From: an uncultured Oscillospiraceae bacterium
Lineage (GTDB): Bacteria > Bacillota > Clostridia > Oscillospirales > Ruminococcaceae
Length of the DNA: 64,000 bases
Direction of reading: 5' to 3'
NCBI GenBank assembly: GCA_910584715.1
Contig: CAJUAN010000004.1
Location: forward strand, 79,082-143,081
Each line of letters begins with the position of its first letter. Position 1 is the first letter of the stretch. This document shows positions 1 through 8,212 of this stretch, in pieces. The notes under the pieces are model-generated. The model saw nothing but the letters and a program-made list of their open reading frames with translations. It did not search any database and had not been told where the DNA came from. Both the position numbers and the translations under genes were made by a program.

Positions 1-2613
1 GAGGAGATCGCCGTTTTCGGCAGGATACAGCTTGACTACTACAAAAGCGGAACAGGCTCAGGCGGACTGGTGAACGTACACAAGGTAACCGGCATTGTTG
101 ACGGTCTGCTGGAGGCAGGTGCAAAGATCAACGAAGATTTGTTGGAATTTTACAAAAAACAGGCGGAGAATCAGCCTTTTGATCTTGGCGACGGCTGGAG
201 CGAGGAACCTTGGTGTCAGCAGGAATTTGAGCTTACGGACGACATTGTTGAAAAGGCTGCAGAAACTTCCAAGGCGGCGGTCGCTGTTATCGGAAGAACA
301 GCGGGCGAGGAGCACGACAACAAGGCCGAGGAGGGTTCCTATTTCCTGACGGTGGGGGAAAAGGATATGCTGAAAAAAGTTCGCCGCTTCTTTAAAAGAA
401 TGATAGTTGTCCTGAACGTGGGAAATATCATAGATATGGGATTTGTTGACGAGTTTTCTCCGGACGCGGTACTGTACTTATGGCAGGGCGGAATGACAGG
501 CGGCACGGGAGCGGCAAAAGTTCTCACGGGAGAGATATCTCCTTGCGGCAAGCTTCCCGACACCATTGCTTATGATATTGCGGATTATCCCTCTCACAAA
601 TATTTCGGCAATACCGAAAGGAACTTTTATACCGAGGACATATATGTGGGGTACCGCTGGTTCGAGACCTTTGCAAAGGATCGTGTGCGCTATCCTTTTG
701 GATTCGGACTTTCCTACACACAATTTGATATTGTTTATTCGGCTGAAAAATCGGGAGACGAGTTCGTTATTTCCGCGGAGGTAAAAAATATCGGGAACCT
801 CAGCGGAAAGGAAGTTATCCAGGTGTACTGTCAAGCTCCCCAAGGCAAGCTTGGAAAACCCTCCCGCGTTCTCTGCGGATATGAAAAGACAGACTGTCTC
901 GCCCCGGGAGAAAGTCAGAGGCTTAATATTTCTGTAAAGCTTTCGGATATTGCCTCCTACGACGATTCCGGCGTTACGGGGCACCGGTTCGCATGGGTTC
1001 TTGAGAGGGGAGACTACTGCTTTTACGCGGGTACCGATGTAAGAAGCGCGGAAAAGGTTTTGACATGGACTGCTGAGGAGGATACCGTCGTCGAACAGCT
1101 CAGGCAGGCTCTTGCTCCGGTAATGCCCTTTGAAAGGCTCGGGGCGGACGGCACGTCTATGGAAGCTGTTCCGCTGTCCGGGGTTAACGAGGACAAGCGC
1201 AGGGAGGAGAATATTCCCGAGGAAATACCTTTCGGCGGCGATAAGGGTATAAAGCTTGAAGCCGTTGCAAAGGGAGAAAAAACGCTTTCGGAATTTATTT
1301 CCCAGCTTACCGATAAAGATTTGAACTGCATTATCCGCGGCGAGGGAATGTGCTCTCCGAGAGTGACTGCGGGTACGGCGGCTGCGTTCGGCGGTGTATC
1401 GAAGCGTCTGGAGGAGTTGGGTGTTCCCTGTGGCTGCTGTTCGGACGGTCCGTCGGGTATGAGGCTTGACTGCGGGACAAAGGCGTTCAGTCTGCCCAAC
1501 GGTACTCTTATAGCTGCTACCTTTAATAAAAAGCTTATTACGGAGCTGTTTGAGTATCTCGGCATGGAAATGTCCGCAAACGGCGTGGACTGCCTGCTCG
1601 GTCCCGGTATGAACATTCACCGTCACCCTCTCAACGGACGGAACTTCGAGTATTTCTCCGAGGATCCGTATCTTACGGGAACTATGGCTTCTGCCGAGCT
1701 TGTAGGTATGCACCGTCAAGGAGTTACGGGAACGATAAAGCATTTCTGCGGAAACAATCAGGAAACCAACAGGCATTTTCTGGATACCGCCGTGTCGGAA
1801 AGAGCCTTGCGGGAGATATACCTGAAAGGCTTTGAGATAGCCGTAAAGCAAGGCGGAGCAAAGTCTATAATGACGACCTACGGCAAGGTCAACGACCTAT
1901 GGACGGCGGGCAGCTTCGACCTGAACACGGAAATACTGCGTAATCAGTGGGGCTTCAAGGGCTTCACGATGACCGACTGGTGGGCGAATATAAACGTCCG
2001 CGGACGGGACGCCGACAAAAGTGATTTTTCCGCAATGGCAAAGGCTCAGAACGACGTTTATATGGTATGCTCCAGCGGCGAAAGCCACAATGACAACATC
2101 ATGGAGGAGCTGTCGGGCTGCGGCATTACCAGAGGCGAGCTTCAGAGGAACGCCGCAAATATCCTGCGTTTCCTTATAGACACTAACGCTATGCGCAGGC
2201 TCATGGGTACGGAAGAAAAAGTCGAGGTGATAAACAAGCCCGAAAGCGAGATAGACGAGCTTATCCGCAATGCGTCCTGCTACGATTTGGACAGAAGGCT
2301 TACTGTAGACCTGTCCGGGGTAAGGGTCGAAAGAAATTCCGATCACCGTTTCATGCTCAACCTTAAAAATGCGGGAATGTACAGGGTGACCATTACGGCA
2401 AGCTCCGTCAAGGGCGAGCTCATGCAGATGCCCGTTACGCTTTTTGCAGGAGCGATCAGGACCTTTACTTGGAACGGTACCGGAGGAAAACCAGTGCCTA
2501 TTTCAATGGATATACCGATGTTCTCGCTAAACAACATGGTGCGGCTGCATTTTGGTATGGGCGGTCTCGATCTTATCAGCATTGATTTTGAGCTTCTCCA
2601 TGAAGGCTTCTGA
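1..2613 (+). CDS. GH3 beta-glucosidase with reversed domain order (5' end outside window)
   Basis: Glycoside hydrolase family 3 enzyme, expected to release glucose from cello-oligosaccharides or other beta-glucosides. The reading frame is open from base 1, so the start lies before the window; the GTG at 70 is internal. The visible part is 870 residues. Domain order is the alpha/beta sandwich first (to about residue 215, with the YPFGFGLSYT end), a fibronectin-III-like domain (about 240-360), then the TIM barrel (about 430-740). The barrel carries DGPSGMR, KHFCGNNQETNRH and the nucleophile Asp in MTDWW (codon 1975-1977). Classical GH3 enzymes have the barrel first; the reversed order is known from Ruminococcus albus beta-glucosidase. 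No secretion signal can be judged because the N-terminus is missing. A strong terminator follows the stop. Confidence 0.93.
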   Translation, partial: EEIAVFGRIQLDYYKSGTGSGGLVNVHKVTGIVDGLLEAGAKINEDLLEFYKKQAENQPFDLGDGWSEEPWCQQEFELTDDIVEKAAETSKAAVAVIGRTAGEEHDNKAEEGSYFLTVGEKDMLKKVRRFFKRMIVVLNVGNIIDMGFVDEFSPDAVLYLWQGGMTGGTGAAKVLTGEISPCGKLPDTIAYDIADYPSHKYFGNTERNFYTEDIYVGYRWFETFAKDRVRYPFGFGLSYTQFDIVYSAEKSGDEFVISAEVKNIGNLSGKEVIQVYCQAPQGKLGKPSRVLCGYEKTDCLAPGESQRLNISVKLSDIASYDDSGVTGHRFAWVLERGDYCFYAGTDVRSAEKVLTWTAEEDTVVEQLRQALAPVMPFERLGADGTSMEAVPLSGVNEDKRREENIPEEIPFGGDKGIKLEAVAKGEKTLSEFISQLTDKDLNCIIRGEGMCSPRVTAGTAAAFGGVSKRLEELGVPCGCCSDGPSGMRLDCGTKAFSLPNGTLIAATFNKKLITELFEYLGMEMSANGVDCLLGPGMNIHRHPLNGRNFEYFSEDPYLTGTMASAELVGMHRQGVTGTIKHFCGNNQETNRHFLDTAVSERALREIYLKGFEIAVKQGGAKSIMTTYGKVNDLWTAGSFDLNTEILRNQWGFKGFTMTDWWANINVRGRDADKSDFSAMAKAQNDVYMVCSSGESHNDNIMEELSGCGITRGELQRNAANILRFLIDTNAMRRLMGTEEKVEVINKPESEIDELIRNASCYDLDRRLTVDLSGVRVERNSDHRFMLNLKNAGMYRVTITASSVKGELMQMPVTLFAGAIRTFTWNGTGGKPVPISMDIPMFSLNNMVRLHFGMGGLDLISIDFELLHEGF

Positions 2614-2641
2614 TAAGCTCTGACCTGAAAATATTGCAAAG

Positions 2642-2716
2642 AGGCTGCACAGACTGCCATTATGATCACCAATTAATCGGTGATCAATATGAGTTCAGTT
2701 TGTGCAGTCCTTTTTA
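2642..2716 (+). terminator. Long hairpin terminator after the GH3 gene
   Basis: Two nested inverted repeats: the inner arms TGATCACC / GGTGATCA pair perfectly around AATTAAT, and the outer arms (AGGCTGCACAGACTG at the left, CAGTTTGTGCAGTCCT at the right) pair with a few mismatches. The structure is followed by TTTTT. It ends the GH3 transcript before the nadA promoter. Confidence 0.85.
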
Positions 2717-2769
2717 TAATTTGTACAGTGTTTTTCTGGCGGACGTTCGTTGATTTGTTAGTTTTTTCC

Positions 2770-2798
2770 TTGATATATTTTTGAATGTGTGATATAAT
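2770..2798 (+). promoter_or_regulatory. Sigma-A promoter of nadA
   Basis: TTGATA (2770-2775), 17-bp spacer, TATAAT (2793-2798), with an extended -10 TG upstream. It lies about 37 bp before the nadA start, with an AAGGA ribosome site between. Confidence 0.8.
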
Positions 2799-2834
2799 TA
2801 GCTATAAATTCAATATCGGAAAGGAATTTTTATT

Positions 2835-3743
2835 ATGATAAAGAATATCCAGCAGGAAATACTGCGTTTAAAAAAGGAAAAACATATAACGATCCTTGCG
2901 CACAGCTATCAGGCGGAGGAGATACAGGAGATCGCCGACCACACCGGAGACAGCTTCCGCCTGTCGGAGCTTGCTGCAAAGGATCCGAACGATACTCTGA
3001 TAATGTGCGGAGTACACTTTATGGCGGAGACCTGCAAGCTGCTTTCGCCTGATAAAAAGGTTATCCTTGCCAAAGAGGGCTGCGGCTGCCCAATGGCGGA
3101 GCAGCTGTCCGTTGAAGAACTCAGGAAGCTTAAAAAACAGTATCCCGACCATACGGTTGTGGCGTACATAAATACTACAGCTGCTTTGAAAACCGAATGC
3201 GGCGTTTGTGTTACGTCCGCGTCGGCAGTGGAAATATGCAGAAAAATTGAAAATGATAAGATACTGTTTATCCCGGACTGCAATCTCGGAGCGTTCGTTG
3301 CCGGTCAGATTCCCGAAAAGCAGATAACGCTTATAAAGGGAGGCTGTCCTGTTCATGCGGCAGTTACCGAAGATGAGACGGCCGCCGTCAAAAAGCTGCA
3401 CCCCGGCGCGCTTTTGCTCGTACACCCGGAATGTGTCCCTAACGTTGCGAAGCACGCGGACTATATCGGTTCAACGAGCGGGATAGTAAGCTTTGCCAAA
3501 AAGTCCGATGCAAAGGAATTTATTATCGGCACTGAAATATCCATTGCAGAGCATTTGCAGTTTGAGTGCCCGGAAAAGGAATTTTACCCACTGTCAAAAA
3601 ATCTGATTTGTCCCGACATGAAGCGGACAACGCTTATGGACGTTTACAAGGCGCTGAATGGCGGCGGTCTGGAGATAACGATGCCGGACGAGGTAATAAA
3701 AAAAGCCTCCGTTTGCATAGACCGAATGCTTGAACTTGGCTGA
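2835..3743 (+). CDS. nadA: Quinolinate synthase NadA
   Basis: Condenses iminoaspartate with dihydroxyacetone phosphate to quinolinate in de novo NAD synthesis, using a [4Fe-4S] cluster. At 302 residues it is the short form, as in Thermotoga. The three cluster cysteines are recognisable in GCGCPMAEQ (about residue 85), KGGCPVHAAVTEDE and NLICPDMKRTT; the substrate-binding LAHSYQ is near residue 21. The usual partners nadB and nadC are not adjacent, which is unusual because they are commonly clustered. The start ATG has an AAGGA site about 9 bases upstream. The next gene begins 100 bases later and is probably read from the same promoter. Confidence 0.96.
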   Translation: MIKNIQQEILRLKKEKHITILAHSYQAEEIQEIADHTGDSFRLSELAAKDPNDTLIMCGVHFMAETCKLLSPDKKVILAKEGCGCPMAEQLSVEELRKLKKQYPDHTVVAYINTTAALKTECGVCVTSASAVEICRKIENDKILFIPDCNLGAFVAGQIPEKQITLIKGGCPVHAAVTEDETAAVKKLHPGALLLVHPECVPNVAKHADYIGSTSGIVSFAKKSDAKEFIIGTEISIAEHLQFECPEKEFYPLSKNLICPDMKRTTLMDVYKALNGGGLEITMPDEVIKKASVCIDRMLELG

Positions 3744-3816
3744 TACGAAAATGAAGCGCAAAATTTCCTCAGTTGCAGAAGATCGGAATTATACCCGGGA
3801 AACTACAGATACTATT

Positions 3817-3834
3817 TCCGAAAACTGTTTCGGA
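3817..3834 (+). promoter_or_regulatory. Hairpin overlapping the ribosome site of the next gene
   Basis: TCCGAAA / TTTCGGA form a perfect 7-bp stem with loop ACTG. The last three stem bases (GGA) are the first part of the GGAGG ribosome site (3832-3836) of the 3844 gene, and a GCTTTT run follows. It could hide the ribosome site or act as a weak terminator for nadA. Confidence 0.5.
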
Positions 3835-3843
3835 GGCTTTTCT

Positions 3844-4644
3844 GTGAAAAAAAATATCTTTCTGATATGCATTCTGTACGGTATCATTGCAGCCTATAGT
3901 TCCTCGCTTTATTATATTGAAGCGCAGGCTTATATCCCGCCGTTGTCTGAGAAGCGGGATATAAGCCTTTTGGCGTTTACTTCTTACGGACAATACTCCG
4001 ACGGCGACTATGAGCTTATCCGCTCCCAAACCGGTCTTGGACGTTCAGCAGTTGATTCGCTGGCGAGTCCGCAACGTCTTTTGGAGTATCAGGACAGATA
4101 TTTCAGCGGCGCGGATTTTACTTGTCACATGAATTCCCCTGTGTCCTTTGAAGAACGTATCAGCGGTACTCCCGCGCTGCTCGCTCCTTTGGAGGACGGC
4201 GATGTACTTGTTACCAATTCCTCCCATGTTTTTAGCTGGAGAAACGGTCATGCCGCCATTGTTGTGGACGCAGAGAAGGGAGTTACACTTGAAGCTGTGG
4301 TAATAGGTTCCAATTCGCGGACACAGGATATAAGCAAGTGGACGAGATACCCAAATTTTGCTGTTCTGCGTCTGAAAGGCGCGGATAAAAAAGAACGCGC
4401 TGAAATAGCGCGTTCCGCAATTGAAAATCTTGACGACATTCCTTATAAAGTAACAATAGGACTTTTTTCATCAAAATATTCGGATATAAGCCTTGCTTCG
4501 GGTACCCAGTGCGCTCATCTGGTGTGGCTTGCCTATGCTGCAAACGGATATGATATAGATTCAAACCACGGCTTAATAGTAACGCCTGAGGATATTTTGG
4601 AAAGCGACCTGTTTGAGCAGGTTCAGACGTTCGGCATGGGGTAA
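3844..4644 (+). CDS. Secreted or membrane-anchored permuted NlpC/P60-type (YiiX-like) cysteine hydrolase
   Basis: About 266 residues. The N-terminus (KKNIFLICILYGIIAAY) is a signal peptide or anchor. A conserved His in NGHAAIVVD comes before a Cys in GTQCAHLVWLAY; His-before-Cys is the mark of the circularly permuted papain-like families (YaeF/YiiX, LRAT). Such proteins act on amide or ester bonds in peptidoglycan, protein or lipid; the substrate here is unknown. I chose the GTG at 3844 because GGAGG sits 7 bases upstream. A TTG at 3730 would give a longer form overlapping nadA, but that extension precedes the signal peptide and has no ribosome site. It is probably co-transcribed with nadA, but no functional link is evident. 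Confidence 0.75.
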   Translation: MKKNIFLICILYGIIAAYSSSLYYIEAQAYIPPLSEKRDISLLAFTSYGQYSDGDYELIRSQTGLGRSAVDSLASPQRLLEYQDRYFSGADFTCHMNSPVSFEERISGTPALLAPLEDGDVLVTNSSHVFSWRNGHAAIVVDAEKGVTLEAVVIGSNSRTQDISKWTRYPNFAVLRLKGADKKERAEIARSAIENLDDIPYKVTIGLFSSKYSDISLASGTQCAHLVWLAYAANGYDIDSNHGLIVTPEDILESDLFEQVQTFGMG

Positions 4645-4673
4645 ATACGCGCAAAAACTTATTGTCACCCTCT

Positions 4674-5342
4674 TTAAATGATTTCCCCGCCGTTTATACG
4701 CAGGCGGAATTTTACACCCAAAAATTCCGCTGAGCGTTTGCAAAGCATCATTCTCTGGAGGAATATCTCGAAATATTCCATTACCGAAGCAATATTTGTG
4801 TCTATTTCCAGCTCAAGTATCAGAGAGGTCTTGTCAGCTCCGAAAAACAGGTCTGACTTTTCCACGGCGTAGTTTACGCGGTCGTGGATATCGAAGCTTT
4901 TCATATCGGCGTTCCTGACGCGGCTGCGGCGCACGTCGGTCTTGTCGGCGATGATAAGCGCGGCTGAAACAGCGTTTAGCGGCTGCGCGGTGGACTCGTC
5001 ATGGTTTCCGATCGCCGATATTATCACGCATATTTCCTCAGCGGGCATATTCAGGTTGTCCAGCAGACGGAAAGCCATTACCGCGCCGCTTTGAGCATGG
5101 TCTATACGGTTTATGACGTTGCCGATGTCGTGCAGATACGCGGCGATCTTTCCTAATTCAATGGTACGGGAGGGATAATTCAGCGTTGACAGTATCATTT
5201 CCACCGTGGCCGCGGATTTTTCGACGTGGGCAAAAGAGTGCTCCGTGTAGCCCTGCGCCTCCACCGCAGCGTCGGCGTTTTTAATATATGTGCGTATGTC
5301 GGGGTTGCGGCAGATATACTCGTATGTCACAATGCTGCTCAT
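4674..5342 (-). CDS. HD-domain phosphohydrolase
   Basis: 222-residue cytoplasmic protein with the full HD metal set: HSFAHVEKS, LHDIGN, a further His in GNHDE, and ADKTD. HD proteins cleave phosphoester bonds in nucleotides or cyclic nucleotides; the substrate cannot be read from the sequence. An AAAGGA ribosome site lies 9 bases before the ATG. It follows malQ by 38 bases on the same strand, so it is likely co-transcribed. It faces the 3844 gene tail to tail. Confidence 0.85.
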   Translation of the reverse strand: MSSIVTYEYICRNPDIRTYIKNADAAVEAQGYTEHSFAHVEKSAATVEMILSTLNYPSRTIELGKIAAYLHDIGNVINRIDHAQSGAVMAFRLLDNLNMPAEEICVIISAIGNHDESTAQPLNAVSAALIIADKTDVRRSRVRNADMKSFDIHDRVNYAVEKSDLFFGADKTSLILELEIDTNIASVMEYFEIFLQRMMLCKRSAEFLGVKFRLRINGGEII

Positions 5343-5380
5343 CTGAAAAAGTTCCTTTCTGACAGTTTGGGTTCAGCGTT

Positions 5381-6913
5381 TCAGTCGGATTTTGTTTTAA
5401 CTCTTACCTTCACCTTTCTTCTGACGGGAGCGCGGAAATACCGCTTTGTGTATTTCAGTATCTTTTCCGCCAGCTTGCCGGTAAGGTCGTCCTCGTTCAG
5501 CCGCCAAGCCCAGTTGCCGTTGCCGATAGTGGAGGGAATGTTCATTCGCGCTTCGGAGCCGAGTCCCAAAAAGTCCTGCATCTGGATCACGGCAAGGTCG
5601 GAAACGCTTGCGTAGGCGGTTCTTATCATGCCCCAGTTTGCGCCTTCCTTTTTGGAAAGAGACATATATTTTTTTGCGTTCTTTCTGGTGGACTTATCCG
5701 CGCTGCTGTACCAGCCGAGAGCTGTGTCGTTGTCGTGGGTGCCGATATAGGTAACGCTGTTTTTCACGTAGTTATGGGGAAGATAGCTGCTGTCGTCTCC
5801 TCCGAAAGCAAATTCAAGGACGTTCATGCCGGGGAAGCCAGATTCTTTGAGCATTTTTCTCACATCCGCGGTAAGGAAGCCCAAGTCCTCCGCTACAAGC
5901 TTGACGTTTCCGAGAGCGGATTTTATCGCTTTGAAAAGCTTCATGGACGGTCCGGGCAGCCATTCGCCTACCTCCGCGGTCTCGTTTCCGTAGGGTATTG
6001 CGTAGAAGCTCTCGAAGCCGCGGAAATGGTCGATACGGGTCAGGTCGAAAAGCTCTTCCGAATATTTTACGCGGGATATCCACCATTTATAACCTGTAAG
6101 CTCCATGTAGTCCCAGTCGTACAAGGGATTGCCCCAAAGCTGACCCGTGGGCGCAAAAGCGTCGGGAGGACAGCCCGCCACCTTTGTGGGACGCCTGTTA
6201 ACGTCCAGCATGAAAAGCTCGGGTGCAGACCAGATGTCGGCGCTGTCCATGGAAACGTAAATGGGCATATCGCCGTACAGCTTCACGCCCTTGGAGTTTG
6301 CATAGCGTTTCAGCTCGAAATACTGCTCAAAAAATTTGTACTGAATGAATTTTACGCACTTGATCTCGTCCGCAAGCTCCTCGGAGTAACGCTTCACTGA
6401 TTCAGGCAGGCGCAGGCGTATATCGTCGTCCCATTCCGTCCACATTATATTGCGGAAGTTCTTTTTCAGTGCGGTGAACAGAGCGTAGTCCTCCAGCCAG
6501 AAAGCGTTGTCGGCGCAGAATTTTTCAAAGCCGCGGAGCTTTTCACTGTCGGATACCGCAAAAAATGAAGTGCAGGCTTTTTTCAGTACTATCTGCTTGA
6601 AGCTGTCAAGCTGGGCGTAGTCGATAAAATCCCGCTTTTTTTCGATGACTTGAAGATCGTGGTCGTCCGCGCTTATCAGACCCTCGGCAATGAGAGCGTC
6701 GAGGTCGATAAGCAGGGGATTTCCCGCAAATGCCGAGTAGCTCTGATAGGGGGAATCGCCGAAGCCCGTGGGTCCGATGGGAAGTATCTGCCAGTATTCC
6801 TGACCGCTTTTAACAAGGAAATCCACAAATTTTTTTGCCTGAAATCCGAGAGTGCCTATGCCGTATCTGCCGGGCAAACTGGAAATATGAAGCAAAATTC
6901 CGCTGCTATGCAT
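5381..6913 (-). CDS. malQ: 4-alpha-glucanotransferase (amylomaltase, GH77)
   Basis: Disproportionates malto-oligosaccharides and releases glucose in starch and glycogen breakdown. 510 residues, the usual bacterial MalQ length. Conserved stretches include SSGILLHISSLPGRYGIGTLG at the start, LPIGPTGFGDSPYQ, the nucleophile region TRIDHFRGFE, VAEDLGF (acid/base Glu) and YIGTHDNDT. The start is the ATG at 6913 (MHSSGILL): AAAGGA lies 9 bases upstream, and the in-frame ATG at 6973 lies in the -35 box of the promoter, so it cannot be translated from that transcript. First gene of a leftward pair with the HD hydrolase. Confidence 0.95.
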   Translation of the reverse strand: MHSSGILLHISSLPGRYGIGTLGFQAKKFVDFLVKSGQEYWQILPIGPTGFGDSPYQSYSAFAGNPLLIDLDALIAEGLISADDHDLQVIEKKRDFIDYAQLDSFKQIVLKKACTSFFAVSDSEKLRGFEKFCADNAFWLEDYALFTALKKNFRNIMWTEWDDDIRLRLPESVKRYSEELADEIKCVKFIQYKFFEQYFELKRYANSKGVKLYGDMPIYVSMDSADIWSAPELFMLDVNRRPTKVAGCPPDAFAPTGQLWGNPLYDWDYMELTGYKWWISRVKYSEELFDLTRIDHFRGFESFYAIPYGNETAEVGEWLPGPSMKLFKAIKSALGNVKLVAEDLGFLTADVRKMLKESGFPGMNVLEFAFGGDDSSYLPHNYVKNSVTYIGTHDNDTALGWYSSADKSTRKNAKKYMSLSKKEGANWGMIRTAYASVSDLAVIQMQDFLGLGSEARMNIPSTIGNGNWAWRLNEDDLTGKLAEKILKYTKRYFRAPVRRKVKVRVKTKSD

Positions 6914-6944
6914 AAACATCATTCCTTTGCAAATAATTAATATC

Positions 6945-6973
6945 ATTATACACCATGTTTTCTTGATTTTCAA
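6945..6973 (-). promoter_or_regulatory. Promoter of malQ, overlapping a divergent promoter region
   Basis: On the minus strand: TTGAAA (6968-6973), 17-bp spacer, TATAAT (6945-6950). The small palindrome CTTGATTTTCAAG (6962-6974) covers its -35 box. A rightward TATAAT at 6982-6987 lies 8 bp beyond, so the two transcripts start back to back and a factor bound at the palindrome could affect both. Confidence 0.75.
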
Positions 6974-7041
6974 GCGTTGTGTATAATTTGGCTCCGTAAA
7001 ATTAAAATATACGGAGAAAAAATAAAAGGAGAGCGAAAAAA

Positions 7042-7200
7042 ATGAGCAATCAGAACAATAACCAGAACCAGCAGAACAACCGCAGCAACCAGAACCAGCA
7101 GAATAATCAGAACAACCAGAACAATCAGAATCAGCAGAACAACCGCAGCAATCAGAACCAGCAGAACAACAGCCGCAGCAACAATCAGGATAACAAGTAA
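7042..7200 (+). CDS. 52-residue Asn/Gln-rich low-complexity protein
   Basis: ATG at 7042 with AAAGGAGAG about 8 bases upstream, stop at 7198-7200, and its own terminator directly after. Apart from the initiator Met, the product contains only Asn, Gln, Ser and Arg up to residue 49, then ends DNK. A 16-residue block (residues 7-22) is repeated exactly at 28-43, an offset of 21 residues. No signal peptide or hydrophobic stretch. I do not recognise the family. The composition recalls Q/N-rich spore proteins (gamma-type SASP) and prion-like tracts, but the sequence does not prove either. The good ribosome site, the terminator and the promoter-like TATAAT at 6982 argue that it is a real gene rather than a repeat. 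Confidence 0.75.
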   Translation: MSNQNNNQNQQNNRSNQNQQNNQNNQNNQNQQNNRSNQNQQNNSRSNNQDNK

Positions 7201-7222
7201 GCCTTGTTCCTTTCTTGACCTA

Positions 7223-7256
7223 AGCAGTCTCCGTACGGACGGGGACTGCTTTTTTT
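7223..7256 (+). terminator. Terminator of the Asn/Gln-rich gene
   Basis: AGCAGTCTCCGT (7223-7234) pairs with ACGGGGACTGCT (7239-7250) around loop ACGG, with one G-T pair, followed by TTTTTT. Confidence 0.92.
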
Positions 7257-7258
7257 CT

Positions 7259-7286
7259 TGATTGGAGACGGAAAATGTGATATAAT
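7259..7286 (+). promoter_or_regulatory. Promoter of the 7308 gene
   Basis: TTGATT (7259-7264), 16-bp spacer, TATAAT (7281-7286) with upstream TG. It begins just after the preceding terminator. Confidence 0.75.
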
Positions 7287-7307
7287 CTAAGAACGGAGGT
7301 TATCGAA

Positions 7308-8066
7308 ATGGACAGACAAAGATTTTATGAAGCAAGAAGCAAGGTGCTGAACGGAGAACACGTCCGTGCGGGAATAGGTACATACGGAGAAAAGACCGTT
7401 CACGCGGTACTGAAAAATTATTTTGAACCCTTTGCGGACAGCCATGAAAGCAGAGTCGGGGGCTTTGTGGCGGATATAGTCGGCGAGGACGGCATTATCG
7501 AGATACAGACGGGGGATTTTGCAAGACTGAGAAAAAAGCTTGAAGCCTTTTTGGCCGTAAGCAGGGTAACGGTGGTGTACCCCATAGCGCGGCAGAAGTG
7601 GATAATTCCCATAGACCCCGAAACGGGAGAACAGGGGAGAAAGCGCAAGTCCCCCGTAAAAGGCAGACCGTGGGACGTTTTTCCCGAGCTTTACAAGATA
7701 AAGCAGTTCCTGAGCCATGAAAACTTCCGTTTATGTATTGTTATGCTGGACGTGAAGGAATACCGCCGTCCTCCCGAGTCCGAGGGTCTGAAGCGGGGCA
7801 GGCGGCGGGGCTATGTCCGGTATGACAGGATACCGCTGGAGCTTGTTGACGAGATACATATAAACTGTCTGCGTGACTGGGGATATTTCATTCCGAATGG
7901 GCTTCCCGAAGAGTTCACATCGGCGGATCTCGGTTTACTGAGCGGCGTGGGGAGGAGCTATGCTTCCTATATGCTGAACGTTCTGACCGCGGCGGGAGCA
8001 GTCAAAAGAGTCGGAAAAAAAGGAAACAGTTTTTTATATCGTTTATCTCTTGACAATCTTATTTAA
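7308..8066 (+). CDS. Unassigned protein: nuclease-like N-terminal domain plus C-terminal winged helix
   Basis: 252 residues, GGAGG 8 bases before the ATG, monocistronic. The N-terminal half has IGTYGEKTVHAVLKNYFEP followed by VADIVGEDGIIEIQTGDF. This Glu / Asp / Glu-X-Gln spacing resembles the PD-(D/E)XK nuclease core with Gln in place of Lys. The middle is basic (GRKRKSPVKGR and KRGRRRGYVRYDR) and could contact nucleic acid. The C-terminal 50 residues (DLGLLSGVGRSYASYMLNVL onward) look like a winged helix. No partner gene lies beside it. The nuclease assignment is an inference from a motif; a DNA-binding role is the safer reading. Confidence 0.65.
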   Translation: MDRQRFYEARSKVLNGEHVRAGIGTYGEKTVHAVLKNYFEPFADSHESRVGGFVADIVGEDGIIEIQTGDFARLRKKLEAFLAVSRVTVVYPIARQKWIIPIDPETGEQGRKRKSPVKGRPWDVFPELYKIKQFLSHENFRLCIVMLDVKEYRRPPESEGLKRGRRRGYVRYDRIPLELVDEIHINCLRDWGYFIPNGLPEEFTSADLGLLSGVGRSYASYMLNVLTAAGAVKRVGKKGNSFLYRLSLDNLI

Positions 8067-8078
8067 TAGAGTTATAAT
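8050..8078 (+). promoter_or_regulatory. Promoter of the SDR-flavoprotein operon
   Basis: Consensus TTGACA (8050-8055), 17-bp spacer, TATAAT (8073-8078). The -35 box lies inside the end of the preceding gene. The start point near 8085 leaves an untranslated leader of about 125 bases that holds nothing else I recognise. Confidence 0.85.
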
Positions 8079-8212
8079 ATACATTGTATGAATTGACGAG
8101 GGTAAAATTTGGTTTTTTTGTCTAATTTGTTAAAATTTGCGGAAATTTTTCAGCGGCGGAATAGTTCTTGCCTTGAGAAATTTTTGCGTAAATATAGAAA
8201 GGAATGGTATGT

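Noticed and set aside
478..1851. 457-codon open frame on the minus strand inside the GH3 gene
   Set aside because: It is antisense to a conserved glycoside hydrolase, has no ribosome site and no family motif; a shadow frame.
7042..7200. Simple DNA repeat or CRISPR-like array
   Set aside because: Units are codon-phased CAG/AAC/AAT runs with no spacers; a coding reading fits better.
8079..8212. Riboswitch in the 125-base SDR leader
   Set aside because: No conserved motif or terminator/antiterminator pair could be found by eye.
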